Shown: piece by piece, positions 8,660-17,834 of the stretch
Layout: each line of letters starts with the position of its first letter
Numbering within the stretch: the stretch's first letter is position 1
From: an uncultured Bacteroidales bacterium
GTDB taxonomy: Bacteria > Bacteroidota > Bacteroidia > Bacteroidales > F082
Direction of reading: 5' to 3'
Assembly: GCA_900318265.1 (NCBI GenBank)
Contig: ONKA01000014.1
Span: 1 to 64,000 of the forward strand
Length of the DNA stretch: 64,000 nt
Translations under genes and position numbers: made by a program
The notes under the pieces: generated by a model
Seen by the model: the letters and a program-made list of their open reading frames with translations, nothing else
Database searches by the model: none
What the model was told of the DNA's origin: nothing

Positions 8660-8674
8660 TGGCACAATCAATGC
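8660..8674 (+). promoter_or_regulatory. Sigma-54 promoter of permease 3
   Basis: TGGCACAATCAATGC has GG (8661-8662) and GC (8673-8674) in the required 12-base register. The predicted start is near 8686, about 22 bases upstream of the ATG at 8708. Confidence 0.75.
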
Positions 8675-8707
8675 TATGGGTTACTCGTTTAATTGTAACA
8701 TTATATC

Positions 8708-11083
8708 ATGAGCAGCTATTTGAAGTTTTTAAGTAGAAACAAACTCTACACCATCATCGAGGCCGTGGGTCTCATCGTTTCCATTGCCTTCGTCATCTTG
8801 ATTGGCAACTATGTCTATCAGCAGTATTCCGTGGCTTACGGCAATCCTTATCGAAATAGGGTTTATGCCGTTGGAAACCAAGATTATATGTCGCTTTCTT
8901 GGTGGGACAAGGCCGTTTTTGAGGACAAACTCCCCGAAGCCGAAACGGTGGCCCGCATCTCTGGCTCCGACTATGACGGCTATATCACCTTCGGCGACGA
9001 ACAACCTGTCAGTGCCGTCATCACCGAGGCTGACCCCGAGATTTTTGATCTTTTCCCGAGCCTGACCTTGCTCGAAGGCAGCATGGATGAGTACAGTCTC
9101 AAAGGGCATTGTCTCGTGTCTGAGTCACTTGCCAACCGCGCCTTCAACGGCGACGCCGTCGGCAAACCGCTCAAAATCAAATATCTAACACAAGACAAAA
9201 TCGAAAGCACAGTCTGCGGCGTCTTCAAGGACTCCAAAAACTCGATGATGCCTCGCACCGAGGTGATGCTTAACCCCGAGTTCGACGATATGTATGTCTC
9301 TCAACAGCCATTCAGTTCCATCGGGCAGTATATGACCTTGATGAAAGTCAGCGAAGGCACTGACCGTGAGCAGTTTGCGAAGAAAGTCGAGGAGGTTGGA
9401 TTGCCCAATTATGGTGGCGGTTTTGTGAAGGCTATGCCGATTTACAACTTGTCGGAACTCTATTTCAATGACGAACAATGGATGTTCAAGCAAGGCAACA
9501 AGCCGGTGCTGCAAATGCTGACCATGGTGGTGTTGCTGCTGCTCGTCTCGGCCATTTTCAACTACATCAACCTCAACATGGCTCTTTCGGGAAAACGCGC
9601 CAAGGAGATGGCTACGCGCAGGCTCCATGGTGCCACCAAAAGCGATATCATAATGAAGTATATAGCTGAATCCGTGTTGTTTACAGCAATATGTTTTGTG
9701 TTGGCGTTCCTATTGGCCTACGCCTTGCTCCCGATGATGAACGACCTGTTGAGAGGCGTTTCGGGCGGTACAGCCGGCTCGCTTGAGCAATTTGTGTCCA
9801 TTCGTTTCGAGTGGTCGGTGGGCATTGTGGCGGCCTATGTCTTGACCGTCGTCGTTTTGGGCGTGCTGGCGGGCATCGCGCCTGCCGCCATAGCCTCGCG
9901 TTTCGAACCGATTGACGTGGTGCGCGGCACCTATCGGCTTCAAACCAAAAGGGTGTTCAGCAAGGTGTTCATTGTGTTCCAAAACACCATCACCATCGTC
10001 TTGATTGCCATGGCGATTTTGATGGAGGTGCAGATGCGTCACATGATGAACCGTCCCATCAACATGCGATCCGAGGGATTGTATGTGCTGAAAAACTGGG
10101 CAAAGGAGTATTCCGACATTGTGCCGCTCATCGACCGTTTGGAGAAGATTCCGACTGTGAACGCGGTAGGCTACGGGCATGACTATGCGGGTAAGATGGG
10201 CATGGGCACGAGCCTCACCACGCCCGAAGGCGAAAAGGTGGGCACTCAACTCATCCTTTGCGATGAGACCTATTTCAATATGCTTGACTTGCAAGTCGTT
10301 GAAGATTTCGGAATGCGCTCCAACTCGGTGTGGATGTCGAGGACTTTGGCCGAAAAACTCGCCATCAGCGACTCGACGGCCTCGTATTACGCCCGCAAAT
10401 TGCACATCAACGGCAGCAATCCCGAGACCGTGGGCGGCATCTATGAGGACATCCCGACGCGGTCGGCGGCGGCATCCGAGCCCAACCAATACTCGGCAAT
10501 CATCGTCGCTCGTGACGAGGACTTGATTTGGGGACTTGGCGTAATGGTTGATGTTTCAGGTGATTACAGAGAGACCGAAAAAGCCATCCTGCAAGCCTAC
10601 GCCGACTATTCCGAGGCCCGAAACGGCACCTATGTGGAGCCGGCGGAAAACGGCTATGTGCAGGACCTTAACAACTTGTTGCTGCGACCTGCAAAAATGG
10701 CCATGCGCCTGCTGGAACTGTTCATGTTGCTGTCAGTGCTGATTTCCTTGCTCGGCCTCGTGGCCATGAGCACCTATTACAGCGAGCAAAGCACCAAGAG
10801 CATTGCCGTACGCAAGGTGTTTGGCAGCAACGTCCAGCGTGAGTTGTGGCGCACGGTGAAGGACTACATGGTTTTGGTTGGTATCGCGGCACTTATCGGC
10901 ATCCCGCTCGCCGTTTGGTTCTGTGGCCGCTATTTGGATCGTTTCGCCTATCGCATTGAGCATTACGGCTGGATCATCGCTGTGGCGGTCATCCTTGGTA
11001 TGTTGATGGCTTTCCTCTCGGTGCTTTGGCAGACCTTGAAGGCAGCGCGGACGAATCCAGCGGAGGCTTTGAAGAAGGAGTAA
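8708..11083 (+). CDS. FtsX/MacB-type ABC transporter permease 3
   Basis: This 791-residue permease is paralogous to permease 2 along its whole length (N-terminus MSSYLKFLSRNKLYTIIEA; FNYINLNMALSGKRAKEMAT; a second module with SIAVRKVFGSN; C-terminus RTNPAEALKKE). The topology matches: one N-terminal helix, a large periplasmic domain, a three-helix module, a single helix near 415, a second periplasmic domain and a final three-helix module. Tandem duplication together with the shared sigma-54 control region suggests permeases 2 and 3 arose as a gene-plus-promoter duplication. The two periplasmic domains are much less similar than the FtsX modules, so the copies may sense or handle different partners (inference). 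Confidence 0.9.
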   Translation: MSSYLKFLSRNKLYTIIEAVGLIVSIAFVILIGNYVYQQYSVAYGNPYRNRVYAVGNQDYMSLSWWDKAVFEDKLPEAETVARISGSDYDGYITFGDEQPVSAVITEADPEIFDLFPSLTLLEGSMDEYSLKGHCLVSESLANRAFNGDAVGKPLKIKYLTQDKIESTVCGVFKDSKNSMMPRTEVMLNPEFDDMYVSQQPFSSIGQYMTLMKVSEGTDREQFAKKVEEVGLPNYGGGFVKAMPIYNLSELYFNDEQWMFKQGNKPVLQMLTMVVLLLLVSAIFNYINLNMALSGKRAKEMATRRLHGATKSDIIMKYIAESVLFTAICFVLAFLLAYALLPMMNDLLRGVSGGTAGSLEQFVSIRFEWSVGIVAAYVLTVVVLGVLAGIAPAAIASRFEPIDVVRGTYRLQTKRVFSKVFIVFQNTITIVLIAMAILMEVQMRHMMNRPINMRSEGLYVLKNWAKEYSDIVPLIDRLEKIPTVNAVGYGHDYAGKMGMGTSLTTPEGEKVGTQLILCDETYFNMLDLQVVEDFGMRSNSVWMSRTLAEKLAISDSTASYYARKLHINGSNPETVGGIYEDIPTRSAAASEPNQYSAIIVARDEDLIWGLGVMVDVSGDYRETEKAILQAYADYSEARNGTYVEPAENGYVQDLNNLLLRPAKMAMRLLELFMLLSVLISLLGLVAMSTYYSEQSTKSIAVRKVFGSNVQRELWRTVKDYMVLVGIAALIGIPLAVWFCGRYLDRFAYRIEHYGWIIAVAVILGMLMAFLSVLWQTLKAARTNPAEALKKE

Positions 11084-11128
11084 AACTGCAAATTATGTTT
11101 TTCGGTAATAGAAAAATACATTTTTTAC

Positions 11129-11161
11129 TTCGCAAAATCAAAAAAGTTGTATTTTTGCGAA
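11129..11161 (+). promoter_or_regulatory. Promoter/operator of DUF4143 ATPase copy 2
   Basis: A -7 box TATTTTTG (11150-11157) overlaps one arm of an inverted repeat: TTCGCAAAAT (11129-11138) facing ATTTTTGCGAA (11151-11161). A start near 11164 leaves a short leader before ATG 11180. The palindrome over the -7 box suggests repression, by an unknown factor. Confidence 0.5.
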
Positions 11162-11179
11162 ATAGAAATATGTAAAGTT

Positions 11180-12385
11180 ATGGTTAACATAAAGTTAATA
11201 GAAAGAGATAATTACCTTGAACAGTTGGAGCATACGAAAAACACTCCAGACATAAAGGTTATTACAGGCGTTCGAAGAAGTGGAAAATCGAAACTGCTTG
11301 AGATGTTTGCCAAAAAGATAGAATCAGTAGAAAACAATGTCAATATCATCCATGTTGATTTCAACCTGCTGAAGTTCGAACCATTGCTGGAATACCATAA
11401 TCTTCATGATTTCATTGAAGAGTCCTATCAGGAAGGGAAAGACAATTATGTTATGATTGACGAGATCCAGATGTGTGAGAACTTTGAGAAAGCAGTCAAC
11501 AGCCTGCATGCTTCCGAAAAATACAACATCTTTGTCACTGGCTCCAACGCTTTTCTGTTAAGCAGCGATTTGGCGACATTGTTTACTGGAAGAACCTTTG
11601 AGCTGAAACTCTTTCCATTTTCATTTAATGAATATGTAAGATATTATAAATCTGCTGATTACAATTCTGCATTTGATTCATATCTTGAGGAAGGAGGCAT
11701 GCCTGGCTCTTATCTTTACACGACCACCAAGGAGAAATACTCTTATATCAACGATGAGGTATTCAATGCCCTTATTGTCCGTGACATTATCAGAAGATAT
11801 AAAATTAGGAATGTGAACTTGCTCAATAAACTCGTTGATTTTCTGATGGATAATATCGGTAACATCACATCGGTTAGGAAAATATCCGACACTTTGACTT
11901 CAAATAAAATCAAGACAAACGACAAGACCGTCGGGAAATACATTGATTATCTCTGCAACGCTTTTGCCTTTTATCGTATCCGCCGTTACGACATCAGTGG
12001 GAAAAGGTATCTCACAACCGATGACAAGTACTATCTTTCGGATCATTCATTTAAATATGCAAGACTCGGAACCAAGAACCTCAACATTGGTCGAGTCATT
12101 GAGAATATAGTGGCTGTGGAACTTTTACGACGTGGTTATGAGGTTTATGTTGGGACTTTGTACAACGGTGAGATAGATTTTGTTGCCATGAAACAAAACG
12201 AGAAAATCTATTTTCAGGTGGCGGACGATATAACAAATGAAGAAACGTTTAAACGCGAAGTCTCGGCGCTTTTAAAAATCAAAGATGCCTATCCAAAAAT
12301 ACTCCTGGCAAGAACCCGTCAGAAGGAATTCCAATACGAGGGTATCCGAATCATCAATTTGGCCGACTGGCTTGTTTCATCATAA
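11180..12385 (+). CDS. AAA_14/DUF4143 ATPase (ATP-binding protein), copy 2
   Basis: This 401-residue protein has Walker A GVRRSGKS (30-37), Walker B NYVMIDEIQ (about 88-96), FVTGSNAFLL, and a C-terminal DUF4143 domain with EVYVGTLYNGEIDFVA. The usual nuclease-like Glu-x-Lys position reads YFQVADDI here, so the PD-(D/E)xK lysine appears to be missing, unlike copy 1 (EIKSGK). The start at 11180 was chosen because an upstream TTG at 11147 overlaps the -7 box. It has only low similarity to copy 1. It ends 12 bases before the response regulator and may be co-transcribed with it. Function is unknown. Confidence 0.83.
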   Translation: MVNIKLIERDNYLEQLEHTKNTPDIKVITGVRRSGKSKLLEMFAKKIESVENNVNIIHVDFNLLKFEPLLEYHNLHDFIEESYQEGKDNYVMIDEIQMCENFEKAVNSLHASEKYNIFVTGSNAFLLSSDLATLFTGRTFELKLFPFSFNEYVRYYKSADYNSAFDSYLEEGGMPGSYLYTTTKEKYSYINDEVFNALIVRDIIRRYKIRNVNLLNKLVDFLMDNIGNITSVRKISDTLTSNKIKTNDKTVGKYIDYLCNAFAFYRIRRYDISGKRYLTTDDKYYLSDHSFKYARLGTKNLNIGRVIENIVAVELLRRGYEVYVGTLYNGEIDFVAMKQNEKIYFQVADDITNEETFKREVSALLKIKDAYPKILLARTRQKEFQYEGIRIINLADWLVSS

Positions 12386-12397
12386 AGTATAATAGCT

Positions 12398-13747
12398 ATG
12401 TCCAAACTTAAATCTAAAATCCTAGTCGTCGACGACAACGCCGGCATCCGGTCGGCACTGAAGATATTGTTGCCCATGCGCTTCGCCGAGGTGGAACTCA
12501 TCGCCTCGCCTAAGGTGCTGATGGAGACCATGCGGACTTTCAAGCCCGATGTGGTACTGCTCGACATGAACTTCGAGACCGACATCAACACGGGCAACGA
12601 AGGCCTCTTTTGGCTCTCTGAACTGAAACGCGACTTCCCCGAGGTGGAGGTGGTGCTCTTCACAGCCTATGCTGACATCGCCCTCGCCGTGGAAGGCATG
12701 AAACGCGGTGCCTTCGACTTCGTGGTGAAGCCCTGGGACAACGCCAAACTGCTCGCCACACTCGAAGAAGCTTGCAAGAAACATCGTAAGGTCACGGGGA
12801 AGGCCTCCATTGTCGAACCTGCACCCACGATGCGCTGGGGCGAAAGCGAGGCGATGCGGCAATTGCGCGCGATGGTGGAGAAAGTGGCTCCCACTGATGC
12901 CACGGTGCTCATCACGGGCGAGAACGGCACGGGTAAGGATGTGCTGGCCAATGAGATACATCGTCTTTCCAATCGCGCTGCCAAGCCGATGGTGGGTGTG
13001 GATATCGGAGCCATCACGGATACCTTGTTCGAGAGCGAGATGTTCGGCCATGTGAAAGGGGCTTTCACCGATGCCCATGCCGACCACATTGGTAAGTTTG
13101 AGCAGGCCAACGGCACCACACTTTTCCTCGATGAGATCGGCAATGTGCCGCTGGCACAGCAGGCCAAACTACTACGCGTCATCCAAAACCGCAGCATCAC
13201 CAAGGTGGGCGACACGAAATCCATTCCCATCAACATCCGCCTGATTTGTGCCACCAACATGGACTTGGCTAGGATGGTCAAGGAAGGGCGCTTCCGCGAA
13301 GACTTGTTCTACCGCATCAACACGGTGACGCTGCACCTGCCGCCTTTGCGCGAGCGTCCCGACGAAATCGTCACCTTGGCAGAGATGTTCGTTAAGCAAT
13401 ATGCCGAGAAATACCACCGTAAGGCGCAAGGCCTTTCTGATGAGGCAATGAATCTCTTGAAACGCTGCCGTTGGAGTGGCAACATCCGCGAACTGCAAGG
13501 CTGCATAGAGAAAGCAGTCATCTATTCCGAGGCGGAACTTATTCGCGCCGCCGACCTCCAACTCCGCGCCTCTGAACTGATGGACGAAGCAACTCCAAAA
13601 ACGCAAAGCCAAACCCTTGAAAGCGCCGAGGAGCAGGTCATCCGCAATGCAATGAAGACCTACAATGGTAACCTGACCCTAGTGGCCAAAGCATTGAAAA
13701 TCAGTCGTCCGACTTTGTACCGTCGCCTAAAGGAATACGGAATATGA
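12398..13747 (+). CDS. Sigma-54-dependent response regulator (NtrC/AtoC family)
   Basis: This 449-residue protein has three domains. The receiver (1-125) has the acidic pair Asp12-Asp13 and phosphoacceptor Asp56 in VVLLDMNF. The AAA+ domain (about 145-375) has Walker A GENGTGKD, the sigma-54 contact loop GHVKGAFTDA (GAFTDA instead of the classical GAFTGA), Walker B TLFLDEIGN and a C-terminal arginine-rich sensor region. The Fis-type helix-turn-helix at the end reads LVAKALKISRPTLYRRLKEY. Its stop overlaps the ATG of the histidine kinase by 4 bases (ATGA). The two sigma-54 promoters upstream of permeases 2 and 3 are its most likely targets, since this is the only enhancer-binding protein in the window (inference). 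Confidence 0.94.
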   Translation: MSKLKSKILVVDDNAGIRSALKILLPMRFAEVELIASPKVLMETMRTFKPDVVLLDMNFETDINTGNEGLFWLSELKRDFPEVEVVLFTAYADIALAVEGMKRGAFDFVVKPWDNAKLLATLEEACKKHRKVTGKASIVEPAPTMRWGESEAMRQLRAMVEKVAPTDATVLITGENGTGKDVLANEIHRLSNRAAKPMVGVDIGAITDTLFESEMFGHVKGAFTDAHADHIGKFEQANGTTLFLDEIGNVPLAQQAKLLRVIQNRSITKVGDTKSIPINIRLICATNMDLARMVKEGRFREDLFYRINTVTLHLPPLRERPDEIVTLAEMFVKQYAEKYHRKAQGLSDEAMNLLKRCRWSGNIRELQGCIEKAVIYSEAELIRAADLQLRASELMDEATPKTQSQTLESAEEQVIRNAMKTYNGNLTLVAKALKISRPTLYRRLKEYGI

Positions 13748-14601
13748 GTGCTTGGATTTGGATATGGGTTGTAGTGGTGGCCGTCATCGCAGCGATTGTG
13801 GTGACGACTCTCATCGTGCGCAGAAACGATGCCCGAAAGGTGGGCTTCATGATGGATGCCTTGGAAGACGGTGAGCTGAACTTCCACTTCAAGGAGAAGT
13901 CGGCACTCAACCGTGCCCTCAACCGCATCAAGGGCATTTTTGAACGGCGCGACGCAGCCAACGAGGAGTCCTCTCAAAACAAACTGTTTCGCGTGATGAC
14001 ACACGAAATCATGAACACCGTCGCGCCCATCGCTTCTTTGAGCGATGCCCTGCTCAACGAGGAAGGCGTTGACGTGAAGGCAGGGCTGGAGACCATTTCG
14101 GCCTCGTCGAAGGACTTGATCCGTTTTGTGGAGTCTTACCGCAGCATGACGCAGGCCCAGCCGCCCGTCCGCAAGGCGGTGATGGTGGACGAACTGATGG
14201 ACCGTGTGTTGCTCCTCAACAAGGCCAAGATTGCCGAACAAGGTGCCACTTTAACCTATCAAGCCAATACGCCCGACCTGCTCATCTATGCAGACGAAGG
14301 ACAAATTATGCAAGTGTTCAACAACTTGATAAAGAATGCCGTGCAGGCAGGTGCCACCTCCATTCGTATCACTGCCGACCTGAACTCGGAGGACCAAACC
14401 GTCATCCGTGTGGCCAACAACGGGAAAGCCATCCCGTTACGCCAGACCGAGGAAATCTTCATTCCGTTCTACACCACCAAACCGAATGGAACGGGCATCG
14501 GATTGAGTTTGTCGAAACAAATCATGGTGCGGCATAACGGCAACCTCGTCCTTGAACAGAGCGACAGCAGCCTGACCGTTTTCGCTTTGATATTTAAGTA
14601 A
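13744..14601 (+). CDS. Sensor histidine kinase
   Basis: This 285-residue kinase has one N-terminal membrane helix (about 4-25). A short linker leads to the dimerisation/H-box RVMTHEIMNTVAP with phosphoacceptor His87, then an N-box NNLIKNAVQAG and G-box TGIGLSLSKQIM of the HATPase_c domain. There is almost no periplasmic sensor domain, so the signal is probably intramembrane, cytoplasmic, or passed on by a partner such as the neighbouring permeases. It is translationally coupled to the regulator (overlap ATGA) and presumably phosphorylates its Asp56. Confidence 0.93.
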   Translation: MSAWIWIWVVVVAVIAAIVVTTLIVRRNDARKVGFMMDALEDGELNFHFKEKSALNRALNRIKGIFERRDAANEESSQNKLFRVMTHEIMNTVAPIASLSDALLNEEGVDVKAGLETISASSKDLIRFVESYRSMTQAQPPVRKAVMVDELMDRVLLLNKAKIAEQGATLTYQANTPDLLIYADEGQIMQVFNNLIKNAVQAGATSIRITADLNSEDQTVIRVANNGKAIPLRQTEEIFIPFYTTKPNGTGIGLSLSKQIMVRHNGNLVLEQSDSSLTVFALIFK

Positions 14602-14704
14602 TTGCAATTTGTGCGTTTTTTTATAGCCGTATGTTGTTTTCTTGTGTATTTTTGCACCTAATATAAATACTATAACGAGTTCAAAACCTATAAAATAACT
14701 AAAA

Positions 14705-16534
14705 ATGAAAAAGTTCTTTACTACTCTATTTGCTTTGGCCTTGTCATTGGTCACGATGGCCGGCAATTTCGTGATGCTTCCCTATTCGGGTCGCGCCGAA
14801 CTGGAAAAACACTTTGCTGATCCGAATCTGACGGTGCATTTCTACACCGATTCGGAGGTCTTTGCCACGGCTGAACGTTTCGATGCCGGCTACATGGTGA
14901 TGATCGACGAAAACGCTTTTTCTGACAATGGATGCTATACGTTGGTGTATTGCCCGAAAGCCCAGCAGCAGCAATTTGACGCGCTGCTTTCGACGCAGGA
15001 TTACGTCATCGTGAAAGGCGCGGCGATGCCTTACAAGAACGACGGTGCCGTGGCTATCTTCAACAAAAAAGCCAGCCTGCCCAAGCTGACCCGCGACTTC
15101 CCGGTGGTGACTGAAGAAGACCCCCGTATCCGCGAGATGCTGAACCAAGTCAACATGGACTCGCTTGAGGCCACTGTTCAGCACTTGCAGGATTATGGCA
15201 GCCGCATTTGGAACTCCAATAATGCCTTTGCCGCTTCCGATTGGATTGCCAGTCGTATGGAGGCCCTGGGGCTTGAGGTCGAGCAGCAACCTTTCAATGC
15301 CAATACATGGATGGGTAGCGGTGCGGCGGCACCTAATGTCATTGGTATTCAGCGCGGTACGCTCTATCCCGACACTTATGTGGTGTGTGGCAGCCACTTC
15401 GATTCGTTCTCGTATGAGGCTATGATGGGCGGCGGCACGGCTCCTGGTGCCGACGACAACGCCACGGGCGTGGCCAGCGTGCTGGAAAGTGCGAGAATTA
15501 TGACCCAATATGAGTTTGAATACAGCATCATCTATTGCGCCTACGGCTGCGAAGAGATGGGTCTGTATGGCAGTGAAGCCTATGCCTCGCGCTGTCAACA
15601 ACAGGGCATGGACATCATCGGCTATTTCAACAACGACATGAACGGTTACCTTTATGGCGACCAAATCCACATCGACTGCATCTATCCCAACTCGGTGGAG
15701 CCCATCGGTACCTATTACATGAATGTCGGCGAGGTGTATTATCCCGAACTGCCCATCCGTCATGTCAACTTTAACGAGGGCGACAGCGACCACACCTCTT
15801 TCAATAACCACGGCTACATGGGTATCTATCCCTTCGAGGACTACCAAAACTACAGCCCATACATCCACACACCCAACGACGTGATTGGAACGAGTGTGAC
15901 GAGTTTCGAAATGGGTCAGCAGTATTGCCAGATGAACATTGCTTGTTTGGCTGAGATTGCCAATCCTATGGGTGATGCTCCTGTGGTAGAATGCAATCCA
16001 GTGAGAGATTTTTCTATTGAGTTACCTGTATGGAAAGATACATCTCCTCTTTGGTTACATTGGAAATCTCCCGAAGAGGGTTCAACAGGCAATTTAGAGC
16101 GATTTGATGTGTATCGTGATAATGTGGTTATTGGAGCCGTGGATTGGGCGGATTCCACTTATGTAGGTTATTGGGGCTATGAGTATATGGATACGATTAC
16201 CGTTGGGGTCGAGGCCGAGTATTTTATCATGGCCGTTTATAGTGACGGTTGCGAGGCACCTTCGCAAACGGAAATCGGTTATGGTGTCAGTGCAGTTGAG
16301 GAGTCGGAATCCAATGTTATGGTCTATCCCAATCCCTCCAACGGCACCTTCAACCTCAATCTCGGCGAAGGCCAATGGGATGTGGAAGTCTACGACATCA
16401 CTGGCCGCAAGGTCTATGAAAACCGCATGGATGGTCACTCCGTCCTCGACCTCGGTAAATGCCACAATGGCGTTTACTTCTTGAAAGCCATGGGTGAGAG
16501 TAGGGGAGTGACAGCAAAAATCATGGTGCAGTAA
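14705..16534 (+). CDS. M28-family zinc aminopeptidase with T9SS sorting domain
   Basis: This is a 609-residue secreted peptidase. The signal peptide is at residues 1-20. After a propeptide-like region, the M28 domain (about 140-420) contains the co-catalytic zinc ligands: His in CGSHFDSFS (near 231), Asp in GADDNATG (near 249), the Glu pair in GCEEMGLYG (near 282), Asp in FNNDMNGY (near 311) and His in DHTSFNNHG (near 362). A fibronectin-like region follows, and the last 75 residues are a type A T9SS C-terminal domain (VYPNPSNGTFNL, VEVYDITGRKV, NGVYFLKA). It is therefore probably exported across the outer membrane by the type IX system and anchored or released there. A -7 box TATTTTTG at 14647-14654 lies upstream. 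Confidence 0.92.
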   Translation: MKKFFTTLFALALSLVTMAGNFVMLPYSGRAELEKHFADPNLTVHFYTDSEVFATAERFDAGYMVMIDENAFSDNGCYTLVYCPKAQQQQFDALLSTQDYVIVKGAAMPYKNDGAVAIFNKKASLPKLTRDFPVVTEEDPRIREMLNQVNMDSLEATVQHLQDYGSRIWNSNNAFAASDWIASRMEALGLEVEQQPFNANTWMGSGAAAPNVIGIQRGTLYPDTYVVCGSHFDSFSYEAMMGGGTAPGADDNATGVASVLESARIMTQYEFEYSIIYCAYGCEEMGLYGSEAYASRCQQQGMDIIGYFNNDMNGYLYGDQIHIDCIYPNSVEPIGTYYMNVGEVYYPELPIRHVNFNEGDSDHTSFNNHGYMGIYPFEDYQNYSPYIHTPNDVIGTSVTSFEMGQQYCQMNIACLAEIANPMGDAPVVECNPVRDFSIELPVWKDTSPLWLHWKSPEEGSTGNLERFDVYRDNVVIGAVDWADSTYVGYWGYEYMDTITVGVEAEYFIMAVYSDGCEAPSQTEIGYGVSAVEESESNVMVYPNPSNGTFNLNLGEGQWDVEVYDITGRKVYENRMDGHSVLDLGKCHNGVYFLKAMGESRGVTAKIMVQ

Positions 16535-16557
16535 GTTTCGGCTGACTTAATTCTTCG

Positions 16558-16602
16558 AAATTCTCCGTTTCATATCGTTGAGACGGAGAATTTTGTATTT
16601 TT
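16558..16602 (+). terminator. Rho-independent terminator after the M28 peptidase
   Basis: The stem AAATTCTCCGT (16558-16568) pairs with ACGGAGAATTT (16583-16593) and is followed by a T-rich run. The run also contains the -7 box TATTTTTG (16596-16603) of the next gene, so terminator and promoter overlap. Confidence 0.7.
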
Positions 16603-16622
16603 GAGGTCTTAATACAACACTT

Positions 16623-17786
16623 ATGAAAAATCGAATCTCACTTTTCATTATGGCATTGGGCTTTGTGCTGGCCTCCTGCGGCAATAATAGCCAACCAATC
16701 GAAACCTCCGAGCCCGAACCCGATTCCATCCGTTTGCGCACGGTAATCTATCGTCCAGGCGATTACAACTCAAAGAACTATCGCATCCCCGCTATCATTA
16801 CGGCCAAAGACGGTTCTTTGGTTATTGCCACCGACAAGCGGAAAAACAACGACATCGACCTGCCTGAAGACATCGACATCCTTATCAACCGTAGCACCGA
16901 CGGCGGTCGCACTTGGAGTGAGCCTTATACCTTGATGGAAGGTCAAGGGGTGGGGAAGGGCTTCGGCGACTGCGCCTTGGTGCGCACCAACGACGAAGGC
17001 GGCCTCTTGGCGGCTTTTGTGGGTGGATGTGGCTTCTGGCAGGGAAGACCCGAAAACCCGCTTCATACCTACATCGCACGAAGTTACGACAACGGCCAGA
17101 CTTGGACCGAGCCCAAAGACATCACCGATGAGCTCTACGGCGCGAAATGCAATAACGAGGAGAGTCGCACATGGTGGTCGGCCTTCTTCGCCTCGGGTAA
17201 CGGCCTGCTGACCTCCACGGGGCGCATCATGTTCGTCCTCGCCGTGCGCGACACCGAGGAATGGGCGGCCTGCAACTATGCCGTTTATTCCGACGACAAC
17301 GGTGAGACCTGGCAGATATCTGGCCGCGCTTCCCAGCGCGGCGACGAAGCCAAGGTAGTGGAATTGGCCGATGGCCGCATCTTGATGAGCATCCGCCATG
17401 AAGGCGAGCGTTGGTACAACATTTCAGAGGACGGTGGCACTACTTGGCGTCCCGAAACCTCCGCTTGGTCCGACCTTGTGGCTACGGCTTGCAACGGAGA
17501 TATTATCCGTTATTCATCTGTAAATGAGGGCGCTGAAAAGAATATCCTGCTCCATTCCTTGCCTGGTCCAGAGCGTCGTGAGAAGGTGACGGTGTATGTC
17601 AGTTACGACGAAGGCAAGACTTGGCCCGTGAGCAAGTGTATCGTGCCTTACGATGCGGCCTATTCCTCTCTCTGCATCCTTCCCGACCATAGCATCGGCC
17701 TCTATGTGGAGGAGTCTGACGGCGACACCTTGGGTTATTCCATGGTGTTTTATAATTTTGGGCTGAAATGGCTGGAACAACAATAA
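16623..17786 (+). CDS. nanH: Exo-alpha-sialidase (GH33) lipoprotein
   Basis: This is a 387-residue protein with a lipoprotein signal (lipobox LASC, Cys19). The sialidase signature NYRIPAI (arginine of the catalytic triad) is near residue 55. Five Asp-box repeats of the form SxDxGxTW follow: STDGGRTW, SYDNGQTW, SDDNGETW, SEDGGTTW and SYDEGKTW, marking the blades of a six-bladed propeller. It probably cleaves terminal sialic acids from host glycoconjugates at the cell surface or in the periplasm. No sialic-acid catabolic genes are present in the window, so use of the product cannot be judged here. The propeller family is firm; sialidase specificity rests on the YRIP motif and the arrangement. 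Confidence 0.88.
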   Translation: MKNRISLFIMALGFVLASCGNNSQPIETSEPEPDSIRLRTVIYRPGDYNSKNYRIPAIITAKDGSLVIATDKRKNNDIDLPEDIDILINRSTDGGRTWSEPYTLMEGQGVGKGFGDCALVRTNDEGGLLAAFVGGCGFWQGRPENPLHTYIARSYDNGQTWTEPKDITDELYGAKCNNEESRTWWSAFFASGNGLLTSTGRIMFVLAVRDTEEWAACNYAVYSDDNGETWQISGRASQRGDEAKVVELADGRILMSIRHEGERWYNISEDGGTTWRPETSAWSDLVATACNGDIIRYSSVNEGAEKNILLHSLPGPERREKVTVYVSYDEGKTWPVSKCIVPYDAAYSSLCILPDHSIGLYVEESDGDTLGYSMVFYNFGLKWLEQQ

Positions 17787-17793
17787 ATATCCG

Positions 17794-17801
17794 TATTTTT
17801 G
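17794..17801 (+). promoter_or_regulatory. -7 box of the lipoprotein gene
   Basis: TATTTTTG lies 33 bases upstream of the ATG at 17835, just past the sialidase stop. It supports the downstream ATG over the in-frame upstream start at 17799, which would be at or before the transcription start. Confidence 0.5.
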
Positions 17802-17834
17802 CGGTTCAAATCATCAATGCTAAAACAAACAGAA

